Positions 43,887 to 54,309 of a stretch of DNA of 64,000 nt are shown piece by piece. The notes beneath the pieces are model-generated. The model had not been told where the DNA came from and made no database searches. It saw only the letters and a program-made list of their open reading frames with translations. Position 1 is the stretch's first letter. Every line of letters starts with the position of its first letter. The DNA lies in the NCBI GenBank assembly GCA_963989385.1, contig OZ022514.1, forward strand, positions 27,197,222 through 27,261,221, given 5' to 3'. A program made the translations under genes and the position numbers. This stretch comes from Ctena decussata (taxonomy: Eukaryota; Mollusca; Bivalvia; Lucinida; Lucinidae).

Positions 43887-44957
43887 TTGTAACCTTATCA
43901 ATTTTATACTCCGTACACAAATTCTTCCAACATTCATTCAAGGGCATCTGATATATCTCCAGCTTCTCTGGATCAATTTTATAGGCTTCTGGACCTGACC
44001 CACTTGCAAATACTACACCATCGAAAACGCTTATACAGACACACACAACAGCCAAGTATTCATGATCTTTAAGCTCCAGCTGTTTGTTTGATTTGGTGCT
44101 TAACTGTGTTGGTACATCTGTCACACGATGTTCAGTGATATCATAATAATTACGTGGGTCCTCTAACCTACTTCCATTACGGTTAATCCATGCGGTGTGT
44201 TCTGTGATTTTAAGCTGAAGGTTTTGGGATATGTATTGGAATGAATGCCGATCTCCTGGATTGTCTGACAGCACCTGCCCTACAACTTTCCCATCGTCCT
44301 CCACCCCAAACAGGACAATTCCACCTTGATAGGAGGCAAAGCTTGATATATAAAACATCAGCTTGTTCCCAGGCCTCAACATATCTCCAACCAACCCAGA
44401 GTTTCTCTCTGGATCCATCAGTTTAAACTGGGTATCTGGACCTTCTTCCCAAGCATTTTCCTTGCTGCCATACCCAAAAGAGAAAGATGCTAATCTGTCC
44501 ATCTGAACTTTTAGTGTGTTTTTTCTTCTTCTGATTATCCTCAATGTTGCTTTTTATTAGACTTCTCACCATAGCATCGCTATACATTTCATTGATCTGA
44601 TGCATTGGCTTTTTAATGTTTGATTTCATAGAACGAAAATCAGTAAACATAGGCATGTCTACTACAATGCATTTTGATGTTGTGAGTTCTTTCATCGGTA
44701 ACTCTTCCCAATCTTTAAACAACTGCTCAATCTCCCCGTAGAATGATTTGAGCCCCTCTACAGGATCCTGCCTGCCAAAGCCTACTGCACTAAAATCCAT
44801 TTTAATCTGGCCTCCATAGCTATTTCCAGCAGCATTCATACAGCGTAGTAGAAGTTTTTTGGCATTTGTTTTAAAATTCTTGCCTTGCTTGTTGTTCAAG
44901 TCCTTGCAGCCTGGTGGTAGCACAATGTGTATTTCAAAACGTGCAATAGAAGTTCCC
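43887..44957 (-). pseudogene. Schlafen-like AlbA_2 domain exon with a frameshift
   Basis: A 1,071-nt exon on the minus strand has a strong acceptor (TTATCTTTTGTACATCAG before 44957) and donor (ACAA|GTAAGTATC after 43887). The first part encodes a charged region with 'MNAAGNSYGGQIKMDFSAVG'. The second encodes a typical schlafen-type AlbA_2 core: FSFGYGS..., DTQFKLM, an ISSFASYQGGIVLFGVEDDG block and VVGQ. The two parts are in different frames. The switch lies between about 44490 and 44540 in an AAG/AAA-rich run (minus-strand GAAGAAGAAAAAACAC). This fits a one-base indel, true pseudogenisation or a homopolymer error. The usual acidic residue of the 'TEFK' motif is Q here. Known for the family: schlafen proteins are nucleic-acid-binding, some with tRNA/rRNA endonuclease activity and roles in antiviral defence. 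Function here is unknown. Confidence 0.7.
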
Positions 44958-45783
44958 CTGATGTACAAAAGATAATAACAAGCGGGCCATTAGGTCCTGA
45001 TTGCTCCTCTGAGCCCTGACATAAAGCTATAAATAGTTAAACAAGAACTGTCGCCTGACAGCATAGCTCGCCTGAATAGGTGCTTGCCCATCACACAGTC
45101 GCTATGGTGGTGTGGACTGCTATGCATAAAACTTCAGACAAGCATATCCATAATGACAACACATTTATAAACAAAAGCTATCTCAGAAATAAGTTTTAAA
45201 ATAAAATTTAAATAAAAATTTCAAAGTCCATGAGCTTGAGATTTCAAGGTCATCCAGTGGAGTAAGTTTATAGTGTTTTGTAAAATCTCAAAAAAGTGTC
45301 TAACATCAGTTCAAGTAGAAATCGCTGCTAAGTATTATAAATCATTATGCAATTAGAAAATTTTACTAAGGCCAAATTTCCGAAGTCCCTGACCTTGACA
45401 TCAAGGTCATTGAGCGGGGTTGGGGTAGTACTTTGTAAAACTTTGGACTAATATCTAGCTACAGTGCAAATATAAAAAGAATTCATCTATGGGTTCAGGA
45501 GATATGTGCCTTTAAAAAAAACTTTAAACAAAACATCCATTCAATATAAAGACAATTTTCTAAGACCATGACCTTGACATCAAGGTCACCGAGGGGGTGG
45601 GGGTAGTAGTACCCTGGAAACCTTTGGATCAATATCTAACTACAATGCAAGTATCAAAAGAATCCATCAATGGGTTAAGGAGATATTGGGCTTTATAAAA
45701 CTTACCAAAACATCCAGTCCAAAAAAAACTCCCAATATTCTAAGTCCAAGACCTTGACATTAAGGTCACGCAGTGGGGTGGGG

Positions 45784-46108
45784 TGTTTGTATTATGTGCA
45801 TATTGTAATCGCTGCAAGATTGCTCTTACAGATACTATACACACTATTCAATACTAAATTACATTATCTGTGCTAATGAAGCACACTAGCTGTTAAGTGA
45901 CTTTAAGGTTTTATGACGTAACGTCATGATGTTGACGTCAAGGTAATTATGACGTTGGATACAAAATGATGGACACTAAATTATCAAAATGTGAATAATA
46001 AGTTAAATTTAATAAATTTTTGGAATCTTAAGGACACAAATATGTTATTTATATGTGGCTTTTGACAGTAAAATTCTGTATATTGAAGTTTTGTTTGTGT
46101 TTGCCACA
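45784..46108 (+). repeat. 5' LTR, 5'-truncated
   Basis: About 325 bp matching 53442-54309 of the 3' LTR outside its insertion. It starts at TGTTTGTATTATG and lacks the first 58 bp seen in the 3' copy (TGTCGCGAAATTCCGCG...). It ends GCCACA just before the primer binding site. It carries a cAMP-response-element-like cluster at 45914-45956. Confidence 0.75.
45914..45956 (+). promoter_or_regulatory. CRE/ATF-like site cluster in the LTR
   Basis: TGACGTAACGTCA (45914-45926), the perfect CRE palindrome TGACGTCA (45933-45940) and a further TGACGT half site lie within 43 bp. The cluster is conserved in the 3' LTR at 54124-54166. CREB/ATF binding is expected from the motif only. Confidence 0.5.
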
Positions 46109-46112
46109 TAAT

Positions 46113-46130
46113 TGGTGCCGGAACCCGGGA
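46113..46130 (+). other. Primer binding site
   Basis: TGGTGCCGGAACCCGGGA lies 4 nt after the LTR end, is complementary to a tRNA 3' end ending in CCA, and is in the expected place. The tRNA species was not identified. Confidence 0.75.
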
Positions 46131-46262
46131 ATAAAGGCTACTGGACTAGGAACAGACAGAATTGGTTAATCAGAGACAAGGAAGGTGTCTATATCATTCT
46201 TATAGGGAAACAGGACCAGGTTTAGGAATCTGCTAGCTAAGGAGCTGGCAAAGGGCAGGAGT

Positions 46263-46898
46263 TTGTTACAGGATATGGAACATGAGTCCAGTGTTCACAT
46301 GAGGGATGTGAATAACTGCATCAAGAGACTTAATGAATTCATTACAAAGCTGGAAGAGGCAAATGAGAAGTTATCCATAGCAATTGACGGACGGGATGGG
46401 GCAGAGGAAATTGAGGCACTGATCAGGGAAGATTGGGATTATATTTCGACAGTGATGGACTGTCGAGATGAACTTGTGGACATTCAAAATTCAGAACAGA
46501 GGTCACCAAGAGATAGTTCGTCATCAGTTACAGTTACAGAGGACAAATTTGATCAAGTACTACAGATGACTAGCCAGATGCAGCAGGTTATCCTCGGACA
46601 GCAGCAGTTACAACAACAACAACAACAGATAAGTATTGGACAATTAAATTCTAGTAAATCTGCTTCAGTAAGACTGCCAATATTAGAAATCCCCTCATTC
46701 AGTGGAGATAAACAAAAATGGACTGAATTCTAGGACACCTTTGAGGCCTCAGTCAATAGTAATACAAACATATCTGACATTGAAAAATTAAATTATTTAT
46801 TAAGCAAATTATCTGGGGAAGCAAAGCACTCTGTGTCTGGGATCCTACTGTCAAAAAAATGAGAACTATTCAGTTGTGGTTGACTTGCTTAAGGAGAG
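46263..46898 (+). pseudogene. BEL gag, N-terminal part
   Basis: It starts near ATG 46275 with a coiled-coil-like N-terminus and a poly-Gln stretch (CAACAACAA, about 46612-46626). Then comes the DUF1759 signature 'LPILEIPSFSGDKQKWTEF' followed by TAG (46731), where related gags have Trp. The frame continues 'DTFEASVNSN...LLSKLSGEAKHSVSG' past the stop. A second break in an A7 run at about 46850 shifts the frame. The segment ends where a hAT-like element is inserted in '...VVDLLKER'. Confidence 0.85.
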
Positions 46899-48012
46899 CA
46901 GGGCTCTCGATCACCGAAATTTGGGGCCGAAATTCGGCCCCATTCCCAATGCCAAAAAGTATGTTTTTTTCCCAATTCCAGATGAAAAATTCCCAATCTG
47001 ACTAAGCCTGTTTGGTTTAAGAATACTGCAGGTGCATCTTTGCCAAATGTAATTAAAACCACCTAAAACTAAAGATGTTAACATAATTTATTGTAACTTT
47101 AAAAATCGGGAAGCGATTACATTTTCAATCACGATCGTCATGTTTTGTTACTGGAAAGTGGTACCGGGTTTTATCATGTAGTCATGTACTGTTAGAGTTA
47201 CTTCCCTTTCATGTACTGTTAGAGTTACTTCCCTTTCATTAGAGGACGAATAGCCTAGCGAATTCCGCTGCAATATGTTAATAATTTCTTTGCTTCAAGG
47301 GCCAATATTGTTGTGGTGAACAATATTTTGACTTATTCTTTAATTTAAAGCCTTCCAATGCTAATATTTGATCGGAGTTTTCACCTTTGGTGGATGATTC
47401 TGCTGTTTTTGCGTTTCGTACCTGAATCAATTTTTACAGACATTTTCGGCCATATCCAAAATCATAAACAGGATTACCGGGACATTCAAGAGTTAGTATA
47501 GTGATAGTGACATACCGTGGATGTTTTGTACTTGCAGGAATGAAAGTTTTGTCATGTTCTGCATTGTGACAGTCCACTTTCTCTAAACTTTACATTATGC
47601 TTAGTTCACAGATGTTTCAACCTAGAGTGTTATACTGTTGTTATATTGAAACACTTTTTTTTCTAGGTCCCAGTCTTGTCTCCAATTTGAGAGTTGCAAG
47701 ATGGGGAAGTTGTCAGTTCAAAGGAAAGAAAGAAAAATCTCAACACACACAAATAGTTTTGTTATTATCTAATATCCCAGCTATTTGATAAAGTTTATTA
47801 TGATTCACTGTCTGCTAGATTTATGTCTGCTTATTGGCTTGATTCCTCTGAAAATAATATATAACAATACCATATGTAAGTTGTGTTGGTCTGACAATGA
47901 AAACTTCACACATAAAACAATGGAAATTTTCCCAATTTTAGACAAAACGACGCTATTTTTCCCAATTCTAAAGGCCCCGGCCCCATTCCCAAAAAGGGGT
48001 GTGAGAGCCCTG
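46899..48012. mobile_element. hAT-like non-autonomous element in gag
   Basis: The ends CAGGGCTCTCGATCACC and inverted CAGGGCTCTCACACC match. Flanking GGAGAG (46893-46898, 48014-48019) is the duplicated target with one base of mismatch next to it. Gag coding resumes directly after (GGAGAGATACGG). The element's termini carry repeated TTCCCAAT/CCCATTCCC motifs. A 30-bp tandem duplication ('catgtactgttagagttacttccctttc') is at about 47183-47240. No transposase frame. Confidence 0.75.
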
Positions 48013-48013
48013 C

Positions 48014-48750
48014 GGAGAGATACGGTGACTCACAAACTGTCATTAACTCACATTATGTTGAACTAATCAACTTAAGGTCAGCCCCAAATACCCCGAGAGG
48101 ACTACGCAGCCTGTACGATCAAATTGAAAAACATCTTAGGAGTGTACAGGCCCTTGAGCAGGACATCAACCAAGATGTTTTCATCTCAATGATAACATCT
48201 AAACTTCCCAAAGAGGTTTTGATACAGCTAGAAATACAGAAAGGAACCTGCACCAAATGGACAGTTAAGGAGTTGAGAGAACTTTTCAAAAATTATGTTG
48301 CAGCCAGAGAGAGGGCTGAACAACAGTTTAACCCATCAAAACAGGAATCTACTGGTGAACCTTATAAGCCTATGGTAATGGTAAGCTCGGCGGAGGCTCT
48401 AATGGCTAGAACACAGGTAGTCAATAACAGAAAGGAGAGAACAACCCTTTCAACCAGATGTCGATTTTGTGATGGTTATCACTGGAGTGATGAATGTCCA
48501 AAATACATAACCATGGAATCGAGGAAACAGAGAATAAAGGGCTGCTGTTATATCTGTCTCAGGGATGGTCACAACGCCAGCGAGTGTCTGAAAAGAGATA
48601 GTAAATGCTACTTCTGTAAACAGATGAACCATCATCATAGGAGCCTATGTCCTCAGAAATTTGGAACCCACAGAGAGTCAGCAAAATTAGCAGATGAAAT
48701 ACCAATAGACGATGGAATGGTCAATACCGAAAACAGCCTTATTTCGTCAG
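48014..48750 (+). pseudogene. BEL gag, C-terminal part with zinc knuckles
   Basis: It continues '...YVELINLRSAPNTPRGLRS' then a long open frame (ATG 48189 onward). The frame has three clustered Cys/His motifs: CRFCDGYHWSDEC, CYICLRDGHNASEC and CYFCKQMNHHHRSLC. Capsid/nucleocapsid role is by family. The first 170 nt after the hAT-like insertion contain a frame break (TGA near 48060). Confidence 0.85.
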
Positions 48751-49389
48751 GTGAAATGGTCTTAATGCAGACTGCAAAAGCTGACATTAAAAACACATAT
48801 AATGGTTACAAACACAATGTGCGATTGCTTCTGGACTCTGGCAGTCAAAGGACTTACATTAGTGAATCCCTAGCAAAGAAGATGAACTTGAAAATGGGGA
48901 AAATGGATGAAATAATGCTTGTAACCTTTGGCTCAGAAAAGCCTAAAAAGATCCTTTCACCAACAACCAAGCTTGAAATGGTCTTGAAGGATGGTAGCAT
49001 CCTACAAATAAATGCCAATGTGGTACCACAAATTGCTGGATCCATTCAAAGACGGCCAGTCGACATTCAGAAATTGGGACTATTTATGGGGCGAATTTCC
49101 ACTTGCAGATGACTTACCCAAATACACAGAGTCATCTTCCGTTGAGCTGCTTATCGGGAATGACTACTACCTTGACATCATATTACCACAAAAGGTTGGG
49201 GTACAAGAAGGTTTATACATGCTTGGGTCCAAACTCGGATGGATATTAGCAGGAAGAACATCTGAAATCACCAACGACACAACAGAGGCCAGTATGCTGA
49301 TAATGACATATGGGACTGAAGTTCAAAAGATAAAAACATCTATGTTTACAGAGGTAGACAAGTCTCTTCCTTTAAAACCAAATTTTTGA
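48751..49389 (+). pseudogene. BEL aspartic protease region
   Basis: A retropepsin-like segment 'NVRLLLDSGSQRTYISESLAKKM' with the catalytic DSG is in the frame that ends at 49112. The sequence continues in another frame from 49012 ('...SSVELLIGNDYYLDIILPQK...LGSKLGWILAGR'), which is the conserved BEL block after the protease. One frameshift near 49060-49100 separates them, and another at the T5 run near 49385 precedes the reverse transcriptase. Confidence 0.85.
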
Positions 49390-50620
49390 AGATTTTTGGA
49401 GGCTTGAATCAATTGGAATAACAGACTCACCAGTGGAATCAGACAACACTGTGGCCTTCAACAAATTCAATGAAACGCTAAAATATGAAAATAGTCGATA
49501 CATGGTAACATGGCCATGGAAGAGTGAACAACCAAACTTACCAGACAACCGAACACTGGCAGTAGGACGACTAAATTCATTGGTGAAAAGAATGAAGGAC
49601 AACCCTGATTTGGTACAGAAATATGACATTATCCAGGATTAGCTTAGACAGGGCATCATTGAAAAGGTGAGAACTGAATCAAATGACAGGCTCAAACATT
49701 ACATCCCCCATCATGCCGTGATAAATCCGACAAAGGCAACTACAAAGGTCAGGATTGTGTACGATGCCTCAGCTAAGACAAAACCAGAAAACAACAGCCT
49801 TAATGAATGTCTTCACAGGGGACCAATTTTGCTACAAAACTTAACTGGCATATTATTTCGTTTTCGCATGAGACAGATAGCATTGGTTGCAGATATAGAA
49901 AAGGCATTTTTACAAATAGGCCTTTAAGAAGATGCGAAAGATGTAACCAGGTTCTTTTGGCTAAAAGACAAAAATAAAGTAACTGTCGATAACAATATCC
50001 AGCCTTACCGTTTCTGTACGGTGCCATTTGGCATTATATGCAGTCCATTTCTCTTGGCTGCAACAATTGACCACCATCTAAAAAATTATGAATCTAACAT
50101 AGCCCAAAATATCAGAGACAATATCTATGTTGATAACGTAATTACTGGGACACAATCTGTTAGCCATGCAAAAGAGTTTTACTCAAAATCCAAGGAAATA
50201 TTTGAAAGTGCTTCAATGAATCTGCGTGACTGGATGTCAAATAGTGAGGAGGTACTGGACCAAATACCAATATATGATAGAGCAAACAGAGAACGGATGA
50301 AAATTCTGGGTCTTACTTGGACAGTCAAAGAGGACGTCTTAACATTGACTCATCAGATCAGCATAAGTTCAAATGCATCTAAACGAACAATTCTTCAACA
50401 AATTGCTTCCATCTATGACCCACTGGGCCTATACAGTCCAGTTACTCTTCGGGGAAAAGTTTTCTTACAAAACCTTTGGAATCAGAATATTTCTTGGGAC
50501 ACACAATTATCAGGTGAAAACAAATCAAAGTGGGACATTTTGTGTGGGGACATGAAAGAATTAGAATGTTGTCATTTTTCCTCGATACATTGGTCTAGAA
50601 CAAGAAGGCAATGTAAGTTA
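49390..50620 (+). pseudogene. BEL/Pao reverse transcriptase
   Basis: Conserved blocks include 'HYIPHHAVINPTKATTKVRIVYDASA', 'LVADIEKAFLQIGL', 'FCTVPFGIICSPFLLAATI' and the catalytic box IYVDNVITG. The second catalytic Asp is Asn, a variant I believe also occurs in other Pao-type enzymes. Stops interrupt at TAG 49640 and TAA 49925. The connection domain 'ASIYDPLGLYSPVTLRGKVFLQNLW' follows. Confidence 0.9.
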
Positions 50621-51486
50621 TCAGTTAATGGTCTTTTGCGATGCATCCAAGTATGCATATGCAGCTACAGTATGTTTGCTTCAAGAATCTACAAACAGAC
50701 GTAGAATTGACCTCATTTTTTCAAAAACAAGGTTAGCTCCAAACAAGCAAATAACCATACCAAGGCTTGAACTGTTAGCAGCACTCAAGGTACAAAGTGT
50801 TTAAAATTTGTACAAAAAGAACTGAAGGTAACTGTAAGTGAAAAACATGTATGGATAGACTCTCAATGTGTGCTAAACTGGCTCAATAGCAAAAGGTCAT
50901 TAGGAACATTTGTTGAAAACAGACATCAATTTTCACTACATTTCAACAACTGAAAATCCGGCTGATATTGCGAGTAGAGGAGCATCGGCTAGTGAGTTAC
51001 AACACAACAGATTGTGGTGGCATGGGCCAGACTGGATGATGAAGACAAAGGAAACCTGGCCTGAGTGGAAATGTGAGGACAGTGAGAAACAGTCACAAGA
51101 GGTAAAGTCTCTAACTGAATCTGCATTTAGAAAAGAGAAAGTTTTGTTTGAAGTTAAACTGATGGCTGGGGAGGATCATTCTGAGAACATGTCTAATCAA
51201 TTACTGAATGCTCCATTTGATTTGAATCTTCAAAAGTTCTCATCTGTGACAAAACTCTGGCGGGTTACTGCACTGGCTTTGAGATTTGTCAACAAATTGA
51301 GAAAGAAAACAAATCAGTATGGTCCTCTAAATGCCAATGAAGTTGAAATTGCTGAAATACTGTGGACAAAGTATGTTCAGCGACAACAGTACAGTGAAGT
51401 TGTCAATTCAATTAGTAAATCAAAATCTAACAACTTACAACGCCAGCTAGGAATATACATAGATTCACAGGGATTGCTAAGGTGTC
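50621..51486 (+). pseudogene. BEL RNase H and integrase N-terminal linker
   Basis: It includes 'FCDASKYAYAATVCLLQES', 'IPRLELLAALK', 'VWIDSQCVLNWL' and 'NPADIASRGASASEL' with 'LWWHGPDWM', typical of BEL RNase H. At least two frameshifts occur (near 50610 and 50790-50930). The following frame to 51515 holds the pre-integrase region ('LGIYIDSQGLLRCRGRLENA'). Confidence 0.85.
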
Positions 51487-52150
51487 GTGGCAGATTGGAA
51501 AATGCTGAACTTTGAGAAAAATACAAAACATCCAATTCTCCTGCCAAAGGGTCACATATATACTGACTTGATAATTCAGAGATACCACAAAGTATCGCTA
51601 CATACAGGGATTTCTCAGACTTTAAGCTCAATAAGGCATAGGTACTGGATACCTCAGGGACGATCAGCTGTCAGAAAAGTTCTGAGATCATGCACACTAT
51701 GTCGACGCCATGAAAGTGGGCCGTATAAGATGCCATTGATACCACCTTTACCAGCTGAACGTGTATCAGAATCACCACCCTTTACATATACTGGAATTGA
51801 CTATTTCGGACCTCTTTTCATGAAAGGGAATAAAAACAGAGAGAAGGTATGGGTATGTCTATATACCTGTTTGGTGACTAGGGCAATTCATCTTGAAATG
51901 ATGCATGATATGTCCACTCAACAATTTTTACTAGGGTTTCGACGGTTCATCGCAAGACATGGCAGCCCAAAAAGGGTCATTTCAGATAACGCCGCACAAT
52001 TTCAACTGGCTTCAGACACTGTTTACAACCTGTGGGATGAAACATTGACAGAGAATGATGTTATTTCATATGCAACAAACTCAATATTCATTGGGACTTT
52101 AATGTAGAGCTGGCACCCTGGATGGGTGGGTTTTATGAAAGACTAGTAGG
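51487..52150 (+). pseudogene. BEL integrase, zinc and core part
   Basis: An integrase zinc domain (H...H...CTLCRRH) is followed by the core 'TGIDYFGPLFM', 'VWVCLYTCLVTRAIHLEMM' and 'SDNAAQF', with D, D visible. The glutamate-bearing block ('ELAPWMGGFYERLVG') is reached only after a frameshift near 52090-52108. Coding is then interrupted at about 52154 by the direct-repeat insertion. Confidence 0.85.
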
Positions 52151-52622
52151 TTTATTAGCCGAAACTACGTAGTCTGGCCCACGTTCCTTCTTCTGTATAT
52201 ATTCTCTGCTCTTGAAGGAAATTTTTAAGATTTTAATTTTACCTCACTGCAGCTGGTGTTGTGCCGTGTGGCGGCCGTAAAACGTCTCCCCATACATCAT
52301 CCATAGTGCAGATTATATTTTATTTACATCCTTTGAGATCAGAGGATAGATTCTGAGAAATCTTAAATTTGAGATCGATTTAGACTATTATTCTAGATCA
52401 TCGTCTTTTATATTATTTGGATCTTTTTTTAAATAAATCAGTCTTTGAATCGACTGTCCAATTAAAATTAAGAAATTACAGTATGATTTCTTTCTGGTTT
52501 CGTCACCAGATATTGTCAGGGTCACTGACGAGGCTTTATTAGCCGAAACTACGTAGTCTGGCCCACGTTCCTACTTCTGTATATATTCTCTGCTCTTGAA
52601 GGAAATTTTTAAGATTTTAATT
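52151..52622. mobile_element. TRIM-like insertion with 88-bp direct terminal repeats
   Basis: The segment 52151-52238 is repeated almost exactly at 52535-52622 ('ttattagccgaaactacgtagtctggcccacg' ... 'aagattttaatt'). Between them lies about 296 bp that begins with the 'cactgcagctggtgttgtgcc' repeat known from 19552 and 19812. Integrase coding resumes directly after (GTCAAGCGTTCACTTCG). There is no coding capacity. The target duplication is short (TTTA/TTA) and ambiguous. Alternatives are a miniature LTR-type element or a SINE-like unit with a partial tandem copy. Confidence 0.6.
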
Positions 52623-53270
52623 AGTCAAGCGTTCACTTCGCAAAGCTTTAGGTAAAACATGTCTCACATCTGAACAACTTTTCACTATATTAAAGGAAGC
52701 AGAGGCTGTAATCAATTCCAGACCATTGACATATGTAGGTGATGATATAAACTCATTTGTGACATTAACACCAGCACATTTCCTATCATTAAATCCAAAG
52801 ATAGGATCACCAGCATACAAAGAGGAAAACACCATTGACACTGACTATAACCCTGAAATCACATCCGCAGAAAGATTAGTAGAAATGTGGAAAAAGGGAC
52901 TGAAACATATAAACAGTTTTTGGAGAATATGGAGAGAGGACTATTTATTAGTATGAGAGAACGATCACAGAGGAACTTGAAGGGGCCAAGAACACAGTCA
53001 CCATTCAGTGCTAATGTTGGTGACGTGATTTTAGTCAAAGACGATCTACCAAGGGGAAGCTGGCAAATGGGACGTGTTCAGGAGCTGATAACAAGCAGAG
53101 ATGGACAAATAAGATCAGCTAAGGTTTTATTGCCATCAAAAATGATAATAGGCCGGCCTTTAAGTTTATTGTATCCGATAGAATGTCAGAAGAAAGAGAC
53201 TGACACAAATTGTAATAAGAGACAAAATCTGTCAAAGGAACAGAACAATGACATGGGAACATAATGAAGC
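52623..53270 (+). pseudogene. BEL integrase C-terminal and DUF5641 region
   Basis: It continues with 'KALGKTCLTSEQLFTILKEAEAVINSRPLTYVGDD', 'LTPAHFLSLNPKIG' and then, after a frameshift near 52900, 'QRNLKGPRTQSPFSANVGDVILVKDDLPRGSWQMGRVQELI...RPLSLLYPIE'. The latter is the signature end of BEL/Pao polyproteins. An open tail runs to 53264. Confidence 0.85.
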
Positions 53271-53370
53271 CAGATCATGAACCTTCAAGTTTAGTCAACA
53301 GACCAAAGAGACTAGCTGCTAACAAAGCCAAACAAAGAATTAGTGAACAGTTAAGGGACAATTAATCATT

Positions 53371-54309
53371 ACTGTGGTGGGAGTGTCGCGAAATTCCGCG
53401 AATATATAGACTATAAAGTAAAACATTCATATTCTTAATAATGTTTGTACTATGTGCATACTGTAATCGCTGCAAGATTGCTCTTACAGATACTATACAC
53501 ACTATTCAATACTAAATTACATTATCTGTGCTAATGAAGCACACTAGCTGTTAACCCTCTAGTGCCCGGTGTATCATATCTGCTACATGACTCTGTTTTG
53601 GTGCCGTGACCAGGATCTTGACTTGTATGCTATGTTATACTGCTAGAAAATCAGTTAAGATATCAGGAAATAAGATTAAATCATTCCAGTTGTAATGATA
53701 TGTCTAAAGTACGTTTGTCAGCCGCCAAAAGTCGCAAAAGTTCGAAAACACAAAATGTATCATATATGATACATTGGGCATTAAAATAAAAAATTGAGAT
53801 ATTGACTTTACTTTTTCAGATATCCCTGATACATATTTGTCAATAGATTCTTTTTCATACACCCTTTTTTCATCCAAAAAGGTGCCCCGTAATTATTGTT
53901 AACATTTTAGTTATTCACCCTGAAAAAAGCTACTTTTAAAAAACTAATGCCCAATGTAGCATATATGCTACATGTATATCTCAGCAACCTTGGACCTCAA
54001 CACAAATTCAGACCCTGTTTTTAATTTGACTTCCCAAAGCTAGTAGCTGGATGGAATATAAATGTTTTCTCACAGTGCATTCTATGTTTGGGCACTAGAG
54101 GGTTAAGTGACTTTAAGGTTTTATGACGTAACGTCATGACGTTGACGTCAAGGTAATTATGACGTTGGATACAAAATGATGGACACTAAATTATCAAAAT
54201 GTGAATAATGTGTTAAATTTAATAAGTTTTAGGAATCTTAAGGACACAAATATATTATTTATATGTGGCTTTTGACAGTAAAATTCTGTATATTGAAGTT
54301 TTGTGTTTG
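53371..54309 (+). repeat. Polypurine tract and 3' LTR, interrupted
   Basis: GTGGTGGGAG (53374-53383) is the probable polypurine tract. The LTR then starts TGTCGCGAAATTCC at 53384, which is my choice because it abuts the tract. Sequence from 53442 matches the 5' LTR. A MITE splits it at 53555-54102 between copies of TTAA. The last bases of the LTR (CCACA) are missing at 54309, where the host array resumes. Confidence 0.75.
53555..54102. mobile_element. piggyBac-like MITE in the 3' LTR
   Basis: A 548-bp element has the perfect 13-bp terminal inverted repeat CCCTCTAGTGCCC (53555-53567, 54090-54102), flanked by TTAA at 53551-53554 and 54103-54106. The 5' LTR has the uninterrupted site GCTGTTAAGTGAC, a true empty-site control. 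TTAA targets and CCC..GGG ends are diagnostic of the piggyBac superfamily. The interior has 18-bp palindromes TGTATCATATATGATACA and TGTAGCATATATGCTACA next to GCCCAA/TTGGGC. No transposase. Confidence 0.9.

Larger units (their letters stand above)
45784..54309 (+). mobile_element. Decayed BEL/Pao LTR retrotransposon with three nested insertions
   Basis: LTR-like repeats bound a region with gag (DUF1759-type), zinc knuckles, an aspartic protease, reverse transcriptase, RNase H, integrase and the DUF5641-type C-terminus, in BEL/Pao order. It holds nonsense codons, frameshifts and insertions: a hAT-like element in gag, a direct-repeat element in integrase and a piggyBac-like MITE in the 3' LTR. 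It cannot encode a working polyprotein. The LTR copies are otherwise very similar, so insertion was not ancient. Confidence 0.9.
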
